A stretch of DNA of 64,000 nt from Sambucus nigra. Its lineage: Eukaryota > Streptophyta > Magnoliopsida > Dipsacales > Adoxaceae. Position numbers and translations under genes: made by a program. The notes beneath the pieces were generated by a model. That model worked only from the letters and a program-made list of their open reading frames with translations, was not told where the DNA came from and did not search any database. This document shows positions 12,208 through 23,623 of the stretch, one piece after another (position 1 is the stretch's first letter; each line of letters starts with the position of its first letter). Where the stretch lies: the NCBI GenBank assembly GCA_949130495.1, contig OX422222.1, positions 102,909,709 through 102,973,708 of the forward strand, written 5' to 3'.

Positions 12208-15200
12208 TTATAAAGGCCTTTGGACTGCTATGCAATCATAGCGTGGTTTAAAAACCACATTTAAGAAATTTATCTTTCTTCTTCGTAAATTTTCTCCCAC
12301 CCAAACCCTATATTCCAATCCGCTATTAACGCCCCTTCATTGTTCTTCAATCCTTACTGCTTGAGACATCTTTTAGGCTATTTCCACCTCATAAGAACTT
12401 CTTTATACCCAAGTAACTCATATCCATTGATTTTTCTTTGATTAAAGTGTATATTTACTTCATTTTATTTTTTCATCATTTTTCAACGAGCTTTTGATTT
12501 CTAAAGTGTATATTAAGGTGTATTGGGTTGTTATAGTGCTTAATCTTTAGTCTTCTTGGGTGTTTTTGGTGAGGGGAAGTAACACTGAGTTGAACCCAGG
12601 GTTTTTAATCCATTTCTACCCGAGTTTAGGTATTTCGGTGACTTACTGGCGGCCCTATAGGATGAAAACCATAGCCGTTGTTCTTGCTTCAATCTTCTAA
12701 ATAGTTATTAAGTTCTCTCCCTTTCATTTTCTAGCCAACCTTAGTCAACCAACAAACTTTTTTGGATGTTAAAAACTCTATACGAGTTAATCGAGTATCA
12801 CCCAACTATTAGGGCAAGGTTTTTTACTGAGATACAAAGGGTAGATGGCGAGGAAATTGTTAAGTGTTGGACTGAGGCCGATCCTACACTAATCCATCAA
12901 GTCGCAATTGATTTCATACTCCCTCCAAAATTCGAGCTTTGTGACTCAATGTCTAAGTCATCTTCTTTTTAGGATGATAATTCTTATGCTTCCCACACAG
13001 TCGAGAGTGTGGATTGTAATGAATAGGCGACGAGACCTACGGTGTCCTCCTCAGAAGGGTCTGAAGTGGTCGAGGCCTCCTCATTCAAAGGGGGTGAGCG
13101 GGTCGAGGCATATTCACAGGCCTTATCCTCTCATTATGCTAAGGCCTCTAATGGTTCAAACTCCTCTATATAAGTGATATCGGACCCAAATGACTCAAGT
13201 TAGGAGGTTACAGTTTGACCTCCTCTAATGGTTCTTCTATTGTTGGCCATGTTGGGTGATGAATTCGAAAAATGATTCCCCATTGGTGTTCTCGTTGCTA
13301 ACCCTAATGACGTCTCTTATTCGACCGAGAATACACTTGACACATCTTATGCCCAGTTCTCTCACAAAATGTTCCAGAGGTCGATCTCTTGACATGGAGT
13401 CATATTTATAGAGTAGAACCCTTTAAAACCATGAGGGTGACTTATGTAGATGAGAGGGACTTTAATGACCGGGACGGTAAAATCTTAATCTACGAGTAGA
13501 TGTTTACGGTTGGCTTCAGGATGCCCCTTCACTTTAATATACGATCTATTTTACCCCGTTTAGGTCTCGACCCTTCTAAACTCCACCCAACATCTGGAGG
13601 ATCATCTTTTGTTTTATGTCCTTATAGAGGTTTTTTATTCTACCGAGCTTCCAATTAGCATTTTTAGGGCATGTTACAATGTATTATCTCTAAAACTTGA
13701 ACTTGGCTACTATCATCTCATAGCTAGGGAACCAGTAAAGAAAGTACTTCTTGTGAATAAAACATGTAACCACAACTTGAACTGCTATTACTTATTCGTA
13801 TATGGAGCTTTGAAGTTCGAACGAGATGCTACTTGCACCGCCTTAGAGCCTAGGGTGCCTCAGAGATGGGCTAAAGCATCTATATCAATCAAACAAGACC
13901 CGAGTCTTAGTGTTGATCCCAGTGATAAGGTGGAAAATAAAAGGAAACAAGGTAAAGAGGGTGATCTAGTGGAATTTGAGCAGTTGGTGACCCCTTACGT
14001 TTTGGAGCAAAAAGGTTTGGGGGTGAACCCCCAAACGGGATTATGTATGTATTTTCCTCACAACTGTTATGTCATATTTTTATTTCATTTGCTACTAATC
14101 TTTTCTTCTCTCTGAAGATCGTCCACCTAACACACATGAGTCTATATTGAAAATGGTTTCTCCCAACCTTGCTTTCTTAATGAAACGGATGGGTAGGCAG
14201 TCTCTACCCCCTCCTCCTAAGATAACAAAGTCTACTGCCAGTAACTCTGGCCCGAATGAGGTAATAAAGAAAAAGAAAGAGTTCCCTATGGACACTAATG
14301 CCTCTCATCAATAGAAAAAATTCAAGGTCAGCTCATGAAAATTTGTGAAAACACATGCCATTCATATCTCCTTGGATTATGATCTCTCGGCTCGTCTTTC
14401 TAACTTAAATATTATCCCTGACTCACTCACTGAGGTTAAGAAAAGGTACTTTGATGCACTAGGCCCCTTGATGCCCGAGTTATAAGATAATTTTATTATG
14501 TACGTGCATGTCTCTTTTTTGACTGTCTTTTGCCTCCAAAGCGCTATTCACTCACCCCTTTATAGTGATCCATATGTCGACACTCCTTCTCTATTTGACA
14601 TTGATGTAGTGTAGTCTCTTACCTATGTCCCTCGTATTTTTTGCAGTATATCTTATATTTTAAGAAGGTCCATCAATGGGTTCAAGTGAGTCTCCCAGAG
14701 ATTGGACTAGCCCAAGAAGCCATTAAGTTCGAAATTTTTTTGATGAAACGGTTCTTGACACGTAAGACCAACCATAAGAAGGAAGTGGACACTTGAAGTG
14801 GTAACATACAGAGGCCACGGGCAAGATGAACATAGATCATGATTCCATAATCGAGGTCTTGTCTTATAAGTAGGAGGACGAGGAGGTGAATAATGTTAAA
14901 GCTTCCATTGAGAAGGCCCTTGAGGAGGCCAAGAAAAAAGTTGTTGTGGATTTAATGCTTGAGGGGAAATTTTGGGGTAGAGTCTTAGTACCTTGAGAGA
15001 GAGTCTAGGATATACTGTCACTAGGCTACTCTCAAATTCCTTATTATCCCTCACTTGGCAAAATAAGATTGAGGACTTTGACTTCTCAAATCCTTTGGAC
15101 ATCCCTATACTGATCATGATTGAAGGATCAACATAACCTGAGCTGATTGTCTAGATAATCATTAGAGAAGAATATGACTCTGAGCCAACGGACGACGAGG

Positions 15201-15340
15201 CTGAGATCACCAAAGTCCAAGATGGTCCAAGAAGAATGCTGATGTTAAGGAAGCTGCTGAGGCTGAGAATGATTTTATTAATGAGGCCAAGAAGGATGGT
15301 GAAGCTGATGAGAGGAATTATAGATCATGAAATACCCACT
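12208..15340 (+). pseudogene. Antisense extra ORF of element A (putative gypsy-type transposon domain)
   Basis: Plus-strand gene remnant lying antisense to the element, between integrase and the 3' LTR. A TATA-like CCTTATAAAGG at 12206-12216 precedes the first ATG-led frame at 12766. At about 13440-13640 the translation reads DGKILIYE-stop-MFTVGFRMPLH, then LGLDPSKLHP. This resembles the plant 'putative gypsy type transposon' domain (PF04195). The stop there (TAG, 13497-13499) would be a single change from CAG. The frame continues at 13609-14115 with a Lys/Glu-rich stretch, then acidic and coiled-coil-like segments to about 15340. Many stops and frameshifts; non-functional. Confidence 0.6.
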
Positions 15341-15689
15341 TTATGTTAGGGCAATCGTCGGTGGATGGATGCCCTCTGTTGATATAAGTTTTTTAATAGT
15401 TCTAGGGTTTTTGAATTATGGTGATTACTAGAGTTTTTCAATTTTGATGATTAACTTTTGTTTGAACAATATATATGTATCCTCGTCCTGATAACTCAGA
15501 GAGATAAATTTTCATATACATTGAATGACAAATCTTGTATCTTTTTTCCAACTCTTCTTATTATGTTGCTTCTTCTTGCTTTAAGTTTACATTACTATTA
15601 ATCAACTTTGCAATGTCTTGTTTGGATATATATATTATCATATTTGGCCAAGATATAGTTCAAATTAGATGCTTTACTTAATTTGAAAG

Positions 15690-16300
15690 ACCAAATTAAT
15701 GATAACTCCCCTCTTGTCATTTTTGAGAGTGTATGGACGAGCGTCATCTCATCATACACTATCGTCTTGCTGAGAGAGTTTTGACTATGATTCCACCCCA
15801 TTTTTATGTTTATAGGAACCATAATTACATGATTTAAAGTTTGAAACACCAAATTAATGATGTTTAATGACAAGTCCCCTCTAGTCTTTTTTTAGGGTGC
15901 ATATATGAGTGTTGTTTTCTCATATGCGATCGTCTAGCTGAGAGAGTTTTGACTCAGATGGCCACATTATGATGTTTAAATGAATCATTTTTAAATGACA
16001 CTCAAGTTTTAATCACCAAATTAATGGTGTTTAATGACAAGTCCCCTCTGGTCGTTTTTGAGAGTGTATGGACTAGTGTAGTCTTTCCGAGAGAGTTTTG
16101 ACTCTATTGCCACCACATTGTGATGTTTAAAGGAACCATGTTTTAATGATCTTTTAATCTGAATCTCATCCTTAGATGAGACGATTTAACCAACTTAATG
16201 GTTTTGAACTTGATTGTGTTTTTCACCACCTTAATGATGTTATCATAATATTCCCCCCTCTCGATGTTATTGAGAATCCATGAATGAGACAAGTCTCACA
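15690..16300. repeat. Tandem repeat of about 160-170 bp, 3-4 diverged units, in element A
   Basis: CCAAATTAATG recurs at 15691, 15849 and 16016, with a diverged fourth copy near 16225. Each unit also contains AAGTCCCCTCT or CTCCCCTCT and GAGAGAGTTTTGACT. It lies between the antisense ORF and integrase, the variable region where Tat/Ogre elements are known to carry tandem arrays. Confidence 0.75.
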
Positions 16301-16699
16301 TGGTTTCTCATATCACTAAGACTATGTGAATTATAATCCACCATATGAATGCTTTTTTTTTATATTATAACCATTTGAACCATGAACTTTAACAATCCAT
16401 ACAAGAAAAATACGAGGTAACACTTGGATTTATATTCATTTGTGATTCACCGCAATCATCTTTTTCAAATACAAAGAAAATTACGTGAATTAAATTTTAT
16501 ACATGATACTATACATAAGAGTATTCCTATTATATTTTCAAATGGATGACATTCCATGGATTAGAGAATGGCTCTCCCTCTAAATTCTCCAACCGATATG
16601 TGTCTAGAACGACAACTTCGATGACCCTTTATGTGTCGTTCCAATTTATGTGTAACTTGTATATGTTATTCCAAACCTTCTTTAGAACTAAGTCCACCA

Positions 16700-17820
16700 T
16701 TGCTATCGACCTAGATCTGGACCTTTTGTTGTAATCTTTAGATGTCCTTTATTAGTATATTTCTTGCATCACCTCAACATCTTGCCTTCTCTCGTCAATC
16801 AGATTTAGCTCCATCACTCTCTCTTCATTATTTATTTTAGGGTCGTAGGTATGGACTCTATTGCTGGTCTAGACGAGTTCGGTAGGTACCATAACTTTGA
16901 GCTGTAGGCCGACATAAAGGGGGTATCTCCCATCGATATCCTCTTTGTTATCCAGTAGACCTAAAGGACCAGATGTACCTCTTCGATCCATAGGGCTTTG
17001 TCATCTTCTAGCTTCTTTTTTATCCCGTCCAAGATTGTTCTATTTGAGACCTATGTTTGACCATTTTTCCTGAGGTCGTACAGGCACTGACCATAATTGT
17101 TTGATGCTGACCTTTCCACAATAAGCGTCTAGGGACTTATTCTTGAACTACATTTTATTGTTCGAGATCAATATGTGAGGTAGATCATGTCCATAAATGA
17201 TATTCCTCCAAAATAATTTAGTGGTTTGTGTATCTGTAATAGAGACCATGGCTCCAGTATCAACCTATTTGGAGAAGTAGTTGATCCCCATAATTTCGTA
17301 TCTCTGTTTGCCTTTGGCTCTAAGTAAAGTTCCCACCAAGTCAATCCCCTAAACTGCATATGGCTAAGGGGATATGATGGACAAGAGATGATGGGTGGGG
17401 GGGGGGGGGGGGGGGGGGGGGCTGATGAGGGATACATGCATATCTATGGCATTTATCATATTTTTCCATGTAGTCGATCACATCCTTAGCAAGGGTTGGC
17501 CACCAATAACCCTATATTACTATCTATTTCGCCAATGACCGTTCAGGATCCCTCATGAACATCTATGAAAACATACTCTAACAATGAAGTATGGACACAT
17601 CATATTAAGGGAAGAAGAAAACGCTTTTTATATTGGATAATCTTATGATGGAGAATTTTTCTGCATTGTCACTCATTTTCTTTATCTCGGCCTTTGATTC
17701 TGGAAGCTCCCCGTCTTTGATATATCTTGTGATAGGTTCCATCCAAGTAGCTCCTAGATTTGAATTCAAATAAAATTCAAGTTTGATGTCATCTTCCTTA
17801 ATGCTCAATGTGTGAAGTAT
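16700..17820 (-). pseudogene. Integrase of element A (degenerate)
   Basis: Minus-strand translation in several frames gives WMEPITRYIKDGELPES (near 17750), WWPTLAKDVIDYMEKYDKCH, HQPP, then GIDLVGTLLRAKGKQRYEI and NYFSK-VDTGAM. Further on come IISNNKM (the second catalytic Asp replaced in the SDNG position) and YDPKINNEERVMELNLIDERR near 16800. This is the zinc-binding domain, catalytic core and C-terminal part of a gypsy integrase. A run of 25 Gs lies right after the HQPP motif. Multiple stops; inactive. Confidence 0.7.
17397..17421. repeat. Poly(G) run, 25 bases
   Basis: Uninterrupted G25 on the plus strand (poly-C on the coding strand), within element A integrase just after the HQPP codons. 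Confidence 0.95.
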
Positions 17821-17879
17821 CTCAACTGGGACTGGTCTCCTAATTTATATTCTTGTTGTCGACGCTACCCCAGACAATG

Positions 17880-18870
17880 CCTCAGCTCGACTATTGTCAG
17901 GCTAGGGGACTCTTTTTAATTTCTCTTCTATGAAGTACTCCAAAACCCTTTTTACTTTGGCCTGGTATTTGTCCATCTTCTCATTGTTTGCTTTATAAAT
18001 TCCTAGGACCTGGTTCACTACCAGCTGGGAGTCACTATGAACTACTACGTGGATGACATTCAACACTTTGGGAAGTAATAAACCTATAAGCATATATTTG
18101 TACTCAGACTCATTAATGGAGGCTTTGAGGATGAAGCACAACTCCTACTCATTTTATGCCCCGTCTAAAGCCAACAATATTAGCCCTGTCCCAGTGCCGC
18201 TTTCACACAATGAACCATGAAAAAATAAACTCCTAATTTGTCCATTAGGTAAAAAATACCGTCCACTTGATATACCATTTATCGAAAAAATATCAATTTT
18301 ATAAGGTCGGCTTGCCCACCATCAGCCGTGGTCGGACCTACTATTTCTTTCCGTGGAAAAATTACCACCCATGTTCTTTAGTGTAGGCCTATTACCAAAT
18401 GAACTCAACCACAAAGTCGACCAAAGATTTCCTTTTAATTGCTAATTTTGTCTAGTATATGATGTCAAACTCACCGAGATCCATTGACCAGGGCATCAAG
18501 CTACCCGATTTCTCTGTTTTATGGATTACCTTCCTCAAAGGAGTATCAGTGAGCACCACCATAATGTGGGCTTAAAAGTAAGGCTTCATTTTTCTTGATC
18601 CATGTATTAAGGCATACGCCAAATTCTCCATTTTAGGTTATTTCATCTCTATCCCCTGAAGATCCTTACGGTTAAAGTATACCAACTTTGTACCCCTTTG
18701 ACGTCTGAATAGTTGCAGCACTGATCGTAGATTCTACCACTACCAAATACACATATTGTTGTTCCCCTTTAATAAGCAGAAACAATAACATGATTTACCC
18801 AAATAAACCTCGAGCTCTTGGAAGGCTCTTTCACATTCTTTATTTTACTCAAACGCTTTCCTCAAAACAT
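17880..18870 (-). pseudogene. RNase H and archaeal-type RNase H of element A
   Basis: ORF 17902-18141 carries ASINESEYKYMLIGLLL and VVHSDSQLVVNQVLG, which match the second RNase H of element C. To the right, broken frames near 18400-18860 show YVYLVVVESTISAAT and DFVVEF-like pieces of the first RNase H. Many stops interrupt both. Confidence 0.7.
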
Positions 18871-19742
18871 TTAAAAAATGAGACATTTATCGGTGGCACT
18901 CGAGACGAACCGGTTTACTATAGTGAACCTCCATGTTAGCCTCTGCACATCTTTAAGGGTCTTTAGAGTATTCATCTTAATCATCACTTTTATCTTCTTT
19001 GGGTTTGCCTCTATGCTTGCCTGGGTGGCAATGAACCCAAGAAATTTACCTAATCCTATGTCGAACACACACTTGGCTAGATTTAACTGCATTTGATAAA
19101 GATATATTTAATTATATCGGTGATAAAGGAAGTCTACTCTGACTCAGAAGTATTCTATGACTCGACTTCTTCCATGAATATTTAAAGGATGTCTTCTCTG
19201 ACTCGTCTTCATCCATGAGTATTTAATTACATCCAGAGTACACATCCATGAGACTCATAAATTCATTCCATGTTGTAGCACCAACCATATGATATATACG
19301 AGGTACGGGAAGATATCCTTACAATAATGTGTTTTAGATCAGTAAGGTTGTCATACATACGCCATTTTCCATTTGCCTTCGATACTATCACCACGTTAGA
19401 CATCTACTCTTCTATAGTGAACCTCTCTGTTGAACTCTGTTGATTGGAGTTTTTAACCTCCTCTTAGATAACTCTATACTTCTCCCTTGCATAAGCTCTT
19501 ATCTTTTATTTCACTATCTTTGCTTTGTTATAAATGTTCAATTTATGGCAAATGACCTTAGGGTCTATTCGTGGCATATCTTTGTGTCTCCAAGCGAACA
19601 CACTCTGTCTCTTTCTTAATAACTTTATCAATTTTTCCTTAACCTCTTTCTTCAGTGAAGAGCCAACCCGTACAGTTTTTTCTGGCTCGTCGTCATTGAG
19701 GACAATGGATTCTACCACTTTTATAGCTTCACCTTTATTCAA
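18871..19742 (-). pseudogene. Reverse transcriptase of element A (core deleted)
   Basis: The 5' part (19506-19742) has VESIVLNDDEPEKTVRVG and RKRQSVFAWRHKDMPRIDP. Near 19200-19400 ANGKWRM and FMSLMDVYSG-like stretches appear. The 3' part (18871-19092) has LNLAKCVFDIGLGKFLGF and LKDVQRLTWR. Only about 100 bp separates the EKTSF-like block (about 19190) from the LNLAKC block, and no YxDD catalytic motif can be read. The RT active site therefore appears deleted, replaced by short diverged repeats (TCTGACTCG phrases, 19130-19215). Confidence 0.75.
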
Positions 19743-19899
19743 CTTTTTCTCGTCCCTTGGGCCGAGAGTATCAATTATATATGAGTTAATGATTTTTTTA
19801 TGGTCCTCTCTTCACCCGGGTGAGCTGAAGTAACATTCTCGGCCTCCACTCGATCACTTTGGAACTTTTCTATCCCATAAGGGTTAGGAATTTTATTAT

Positions 19900-20400
19900 C
19901 TAGTGTACAGTAGAGGGAACAAATTCAAACTCTTTGAGAGATACACAACCCATAATGATATTGCGAGATAAGAATACATGTTCATGCATAATAAAAAAAG
20001 TTTACCTTCTCCGTTAGGCACCTCGACCAAGTGCCCACACAGACATGCATTTCTTAACTTTCGAGAGGTGGCACTTTTTCTCCACTAAACCCTATTAAGG
20101 GTTGGTGCTATGGGATCAACCACTTCTTTGTATGCTTCAGTATTTTGAAACTCTCCCAAAATATAATACCGGTCGAGCTGTCTCCATTTACTAGGATCCT
20201 ATATACATCATACCCATGGACTCGGGATTTGATTACTAAAGGGTCGTAATGGGGGCCCAAAATTCCCTTGAAATATAATATGTGTAATCCCTTGACCAAT
20301 GTATCCTTATCAACTTTTCTAATATTTCGTATTTTTGACTCTGAAGCAGTCGAGTTGACTTCCATCTTCTTCAATGCTAATTTGGCCACTACTGTATGTG
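19900..20400 (-). pseudogene. Protease region of element A
   Basis: ORF 20108-20389 reads VDKDTLVKGLHILYFKGILG, then RVHGYDVYRILVNGDSSTGIIFW. The active-site Asp position is changed (V-N-G-D-S-S instead of V-D-G-G/S-S), so the enzyme would be dead. It is homologous to the protease of element C (112-636). The C-terminal half toward 19900 is frame-shifted. Confidence 0.75.
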
Positions 20401-20589
20401 CTTTGCGGTTAGCTGGCTACAACCCTCCTCCATCCATTCCCCCAATGATCACCTTGACACCAATTAAAATCATACCACAAAACCCCTTTGACTCTGGGAT
20501 TTTTGGTGGGATTTTAGGGTCGTTTCTTATTGGCTTGATGTTATCTTCTCGGCATGCCCTATCTCTCTCAGGTGTCATCTTTAGAACCA

Positions 20590-21144
20590 CTTAGATCTAT
20601 GTACATTCAAAGGTTCACATTCTTGAGAATATTCTCAATCTTATTTTTCAACGAAAAGCATTTGTCGGTGGTATAGCCACGATCATGGTGAAAGTCACAC
20701 CATTTGCTTTTGTCTCTATTGTGAGGAGGATATCTTAGCTTTTCAGGCCATTTCAATGCTCGAGAATCCTTCATTTCATTTAGAATCAGATCAAGGCTTA
20801 CAATAAGAGAAGTGTAGTAAAAAAACTTGTCATTATATAACCTCTTTTTCCCACAATTTCCTTTAGCTTTATAGGATCTAGTTCCATCAGCTTCTTTCTT
20901 ATCCTCTCCATTGGCCACCCTGGCCTCCTCCGCATTCATGAATCTCTTGTCCATAGCTATGATTTTTGACATAGATTTTGGAGGATCTTCCGCCTGCTTT
21001 CAAAGTAATTTTCCCTTTTGTAGTTCTGCCATTAAGGCAATCATATCAATGTTCTCCGTATGGTCTTAAACTTCCAACTTCTATTTTTTGAGTCTTGCAA
21101 TATAGTCTCTGAGAGAGTCATTCTTCCCATGCATTATATACAAC
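20590..21144 (-). pseudogene. gag C-terminal half of element A
   Basis: Structural gag protein that packages element RNA. ORF 20607-20972 contains CDFHHDRGYTTDKCFSLK, the C-H-C zinc-binding motif typical of Tat gag. To its right, broken frames give LYIMHGKNDSLRDYIARLKK and AEDPPKSMSKII, the gag helical region. It is cut at 21144 by element B. The N-terminal part of the same gag resumes at about 44270, with roughly 50 codons missing between the halves by comparison with typical gag. Confidence 0.75.
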
Positions 21145-23185
21145 TGTAGGAGGGTAGTGAGACTGGGGTCTATGAATAACTGGAAAGGGTAAGGTGTGAC
21201 CCACTCCAATGGACGCTGCCTGCAAGGTCTTCAAGGTCTCCTGGTGCAACTTCTGAAGAAAACTTCTCCTTCTGGTAACAATGGAACTCAAGCTTCAACT
21301 CACTCCCTGCAAGAAGATGAACTTTAACAGCAAAAATAGTAATTTTCTCAAGGGAGACACCTGAGAGTGATGGCTGTCAGTGGGGAGTGAAGGAACAAGG
21401 CACTCAGCACTAAGAGAATGAGCAAGGAGAGAATACTAGGTAGGTCTGGTGATATTTTAGCAGAGTAATAGTGAAATTTCTATTGTTCTTTTTCTTGACC
21501 TTGCCCAGAGGTCTATTTATACTAGGGCGTTAGGGGTTAGTTGGCATTTTTTTGGCGCCAAAACTGAGAGAGTAGGTGGGGAACAATGTCTGAAGTGTAC
21601 CATTTGTCCCTACCTGTAGGCAACCTGCCTGTCCCCTCTGCAGGCGCCACCTAGCGCCGACCAAAACTCAAAAAGCACATATGTACCCTAATGGAGACAA
21701 AATATCAGATTTGGTAGTTATCTTTTGAAACGGTAACTTGTGGTGCAATTTTGCAAATCTTGAGAGAGGAGACCTTAAGGACTCATCTCCTATAAAAGTG
21801 TTATTTTTTCTTGAGAGGGACCTCGAGGACCCCCACTTCTGGAAAAGTCATTTTCTTGTAAAGAGTTTATTTCTTATAAGTAGCCAGCTCTTTGGCTGCT
21901 CACTTCACTTGTGACCAAGTGTGCAGTGTGCATAGTCTCGAGTGTCTTTGGGGTCTTCCTACTAGTATTCTCTCATCCTATAGTGCTAAGTGGTTGAGCT
22001 TGCTAAACATACCTTGTCCCTCAGCCGCCACTTCAAAACTCCCAGGAGGTCCCAACGTACCTGTTTGAGCCCTGCTTGCTCGACTAGGCAACCTGTACAA
22101 GAAAGTAAAGTGTTAGTGCTGTTGTTCATTTAGAGACTGATGTTTCATGATGAGGAGTTGTTTGCGATAGCTACTTCCTCAATATGAGTTTCTGTCGAAA
22201 CCCCTGCAGCAGCATTTCTCGAATAACATTTCTGCAGTGACCCTTGCAGTGGCGCTGAGCCTTGCAGTGACGCTGCCTCTCTCGACTGTCATTACTGCAG
22301 TGACCCTTGCAGCGGCACTGACCCTTGCAGTGGTACTTCTCAATTTTGGACTTCTATGGTGACACTCGTGGGCACCTCTCGAATGTTATTACTGTAGTGA
22401 CCCTTGTTGTGGTGGCACTGACGCTTGAAGCGGCGCTGACCCTTGCAGCGACGCTGACACTTGTAGCGGAGCTGGCACTTGGAATGGCGCGGACGCTTAC
22501 AGCGGCGCCGACCCTTGCAGCGGCGCTGACAATAGCAGCGGCGCTGGTACTTGAAGCGGCGCTGACACTTGCAGCGGCGCGGACACTTACGGCGGTGCTG
22601 GTACTTAAAGCGACACCGACACTTGCAGCGGCGCCGACACTTGGAGCGGGGCTGGCACTTGGAGCGGTGCTGGCACTTGGAGCGGTGCCGATGCTTGCAG
22701 CGGCGCTGACCCTTGCAATGGCGCAGACACTTGCAACGACCCTTGCAATGGCGCGGACACTTGCAGCGGTGCTGGCGCTTGTAGCGATACCGACCCTTGT
22801 AGCGGCGCGGACACTTGCAGCGGCACCGACCCTTACAACGGCGCTGACACTTGCAGCGGCATTAGTACTTGTGGCGGCGCTGACCCTTACAGCAGTGCTG
22901 GTACTTGCAGCAGCGCTGACACTTGCAGCAGTGCGGACACTTGCGGCGGCGCTGATGCTTGCAGTGGCACAGACACTTGAAGCGGCGCCGGCACTTGCAG
23001 CGGCGCGAACACTTACGGCGGCGCTGACACTTGCAGCGGCGCTGGCACTTGAAGTGGTGCTAAACCTTCCCATGGCTTTTGGATTTCTGGGTGACCTTCG
23101 CTAGCACCTCTCGGATGTCATTAATAAAAGAAGCATTTTTATTTTATTTTATTTGCTTTTTTTTATTGATAGACACCCATCTACA
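21145..23185 (-). repeat. Left (3') LTR of element B, 2041 bp
   Basis: Starts TGTAGGAGGG and ends CACCCATCTACA, giving TGTAG/CTACA inverted ends. It matches the right LTR from its first bases through the 18-bp array. On the minus strand GAGGGGCTAA abuts the LTR start and may be the polypurine tract. Host gag sequence of element A lies immediately to the left. Confidence 0.85.
22227..23060. repeat. 18-bp GC-rich minisatellite in left LTR of B
   Basis: Imperfect units of the form CTTGCAGCGGCGCTGACA. The regular array runs from about 22400 to 23060 (about 37 units) after a looser block from 22227. It is bounded by related phrases (GG-TTTCT-GGGTGAC and GCACCTCTCG-ATGT) at about 22350 and 23085. 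The 18-bp period keeps several frames open and gives Ala/Leu/Thr or Ala/Ser/Val hexapeptide ORFs that are not credible genes. Confidence 0.95.
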
Positions 23186-23259
23186 TTAGCCCCTCGTGCA
23201 AAGATTTTTTGGTTGGGTAGAATAAAAAAAACTTTGTATGTTATAAATCTGGTTTCAAC

Positions 23260-23261
<2 letters not shown>

Positions 23262-23300
<39 letters not shown>
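23262..23300. repeat. (TA)n microsatellite
   Basis: About 19 TA units just outside the left LTR of B, in the 5' flank of the antisense gene. Confidence 0.95.
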
Positions 23301-23301
<1 letters not shown>

Positions 23302-23623
23302 TGAGGGATCCTAGGATCATTAACAGCGATGTCCCTTTATCCGAGGTTTTTAATTTTTTGAGAACCCACGCGTCAGTGTGGGAACTGTCATCTCGTCATT
23401 TGGGAAAAAAAGGTCATCACCTTTTTGCCTTCCTACACGTTTTCCCATTTTGGTGTAAAAAAACATAAGCCCCTCTTGTTGGGCCCTTTCATTTTCTTCA
23501 AAAAACATAAGACACTTTTGGGTTTGTAGTGAGAGAGAGTGAGAAAGGGATTTTTTAAACACCATAGTCACCCATCCCCTCATTCTTTTTTCTAGCTTTT
23601 CCCACTATCATAGCCTCTCAATC

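Noticed and set aside
17168..17437. Proline-run ORF
   Set aside because: Produced by the poly-G run within a degenerate integrase. Only the surrounding integrase motifs are meaningful.
22325..23104. 259-codon Ala/Leu/Thr-rich plus-strand ORF and 239-codon minus-strand Ala/Ser ORF
   Set aside because: Both are translations of the 18-bp minisatellite, which keeps several frames open at once. They have no domain and lie inside an LTR.
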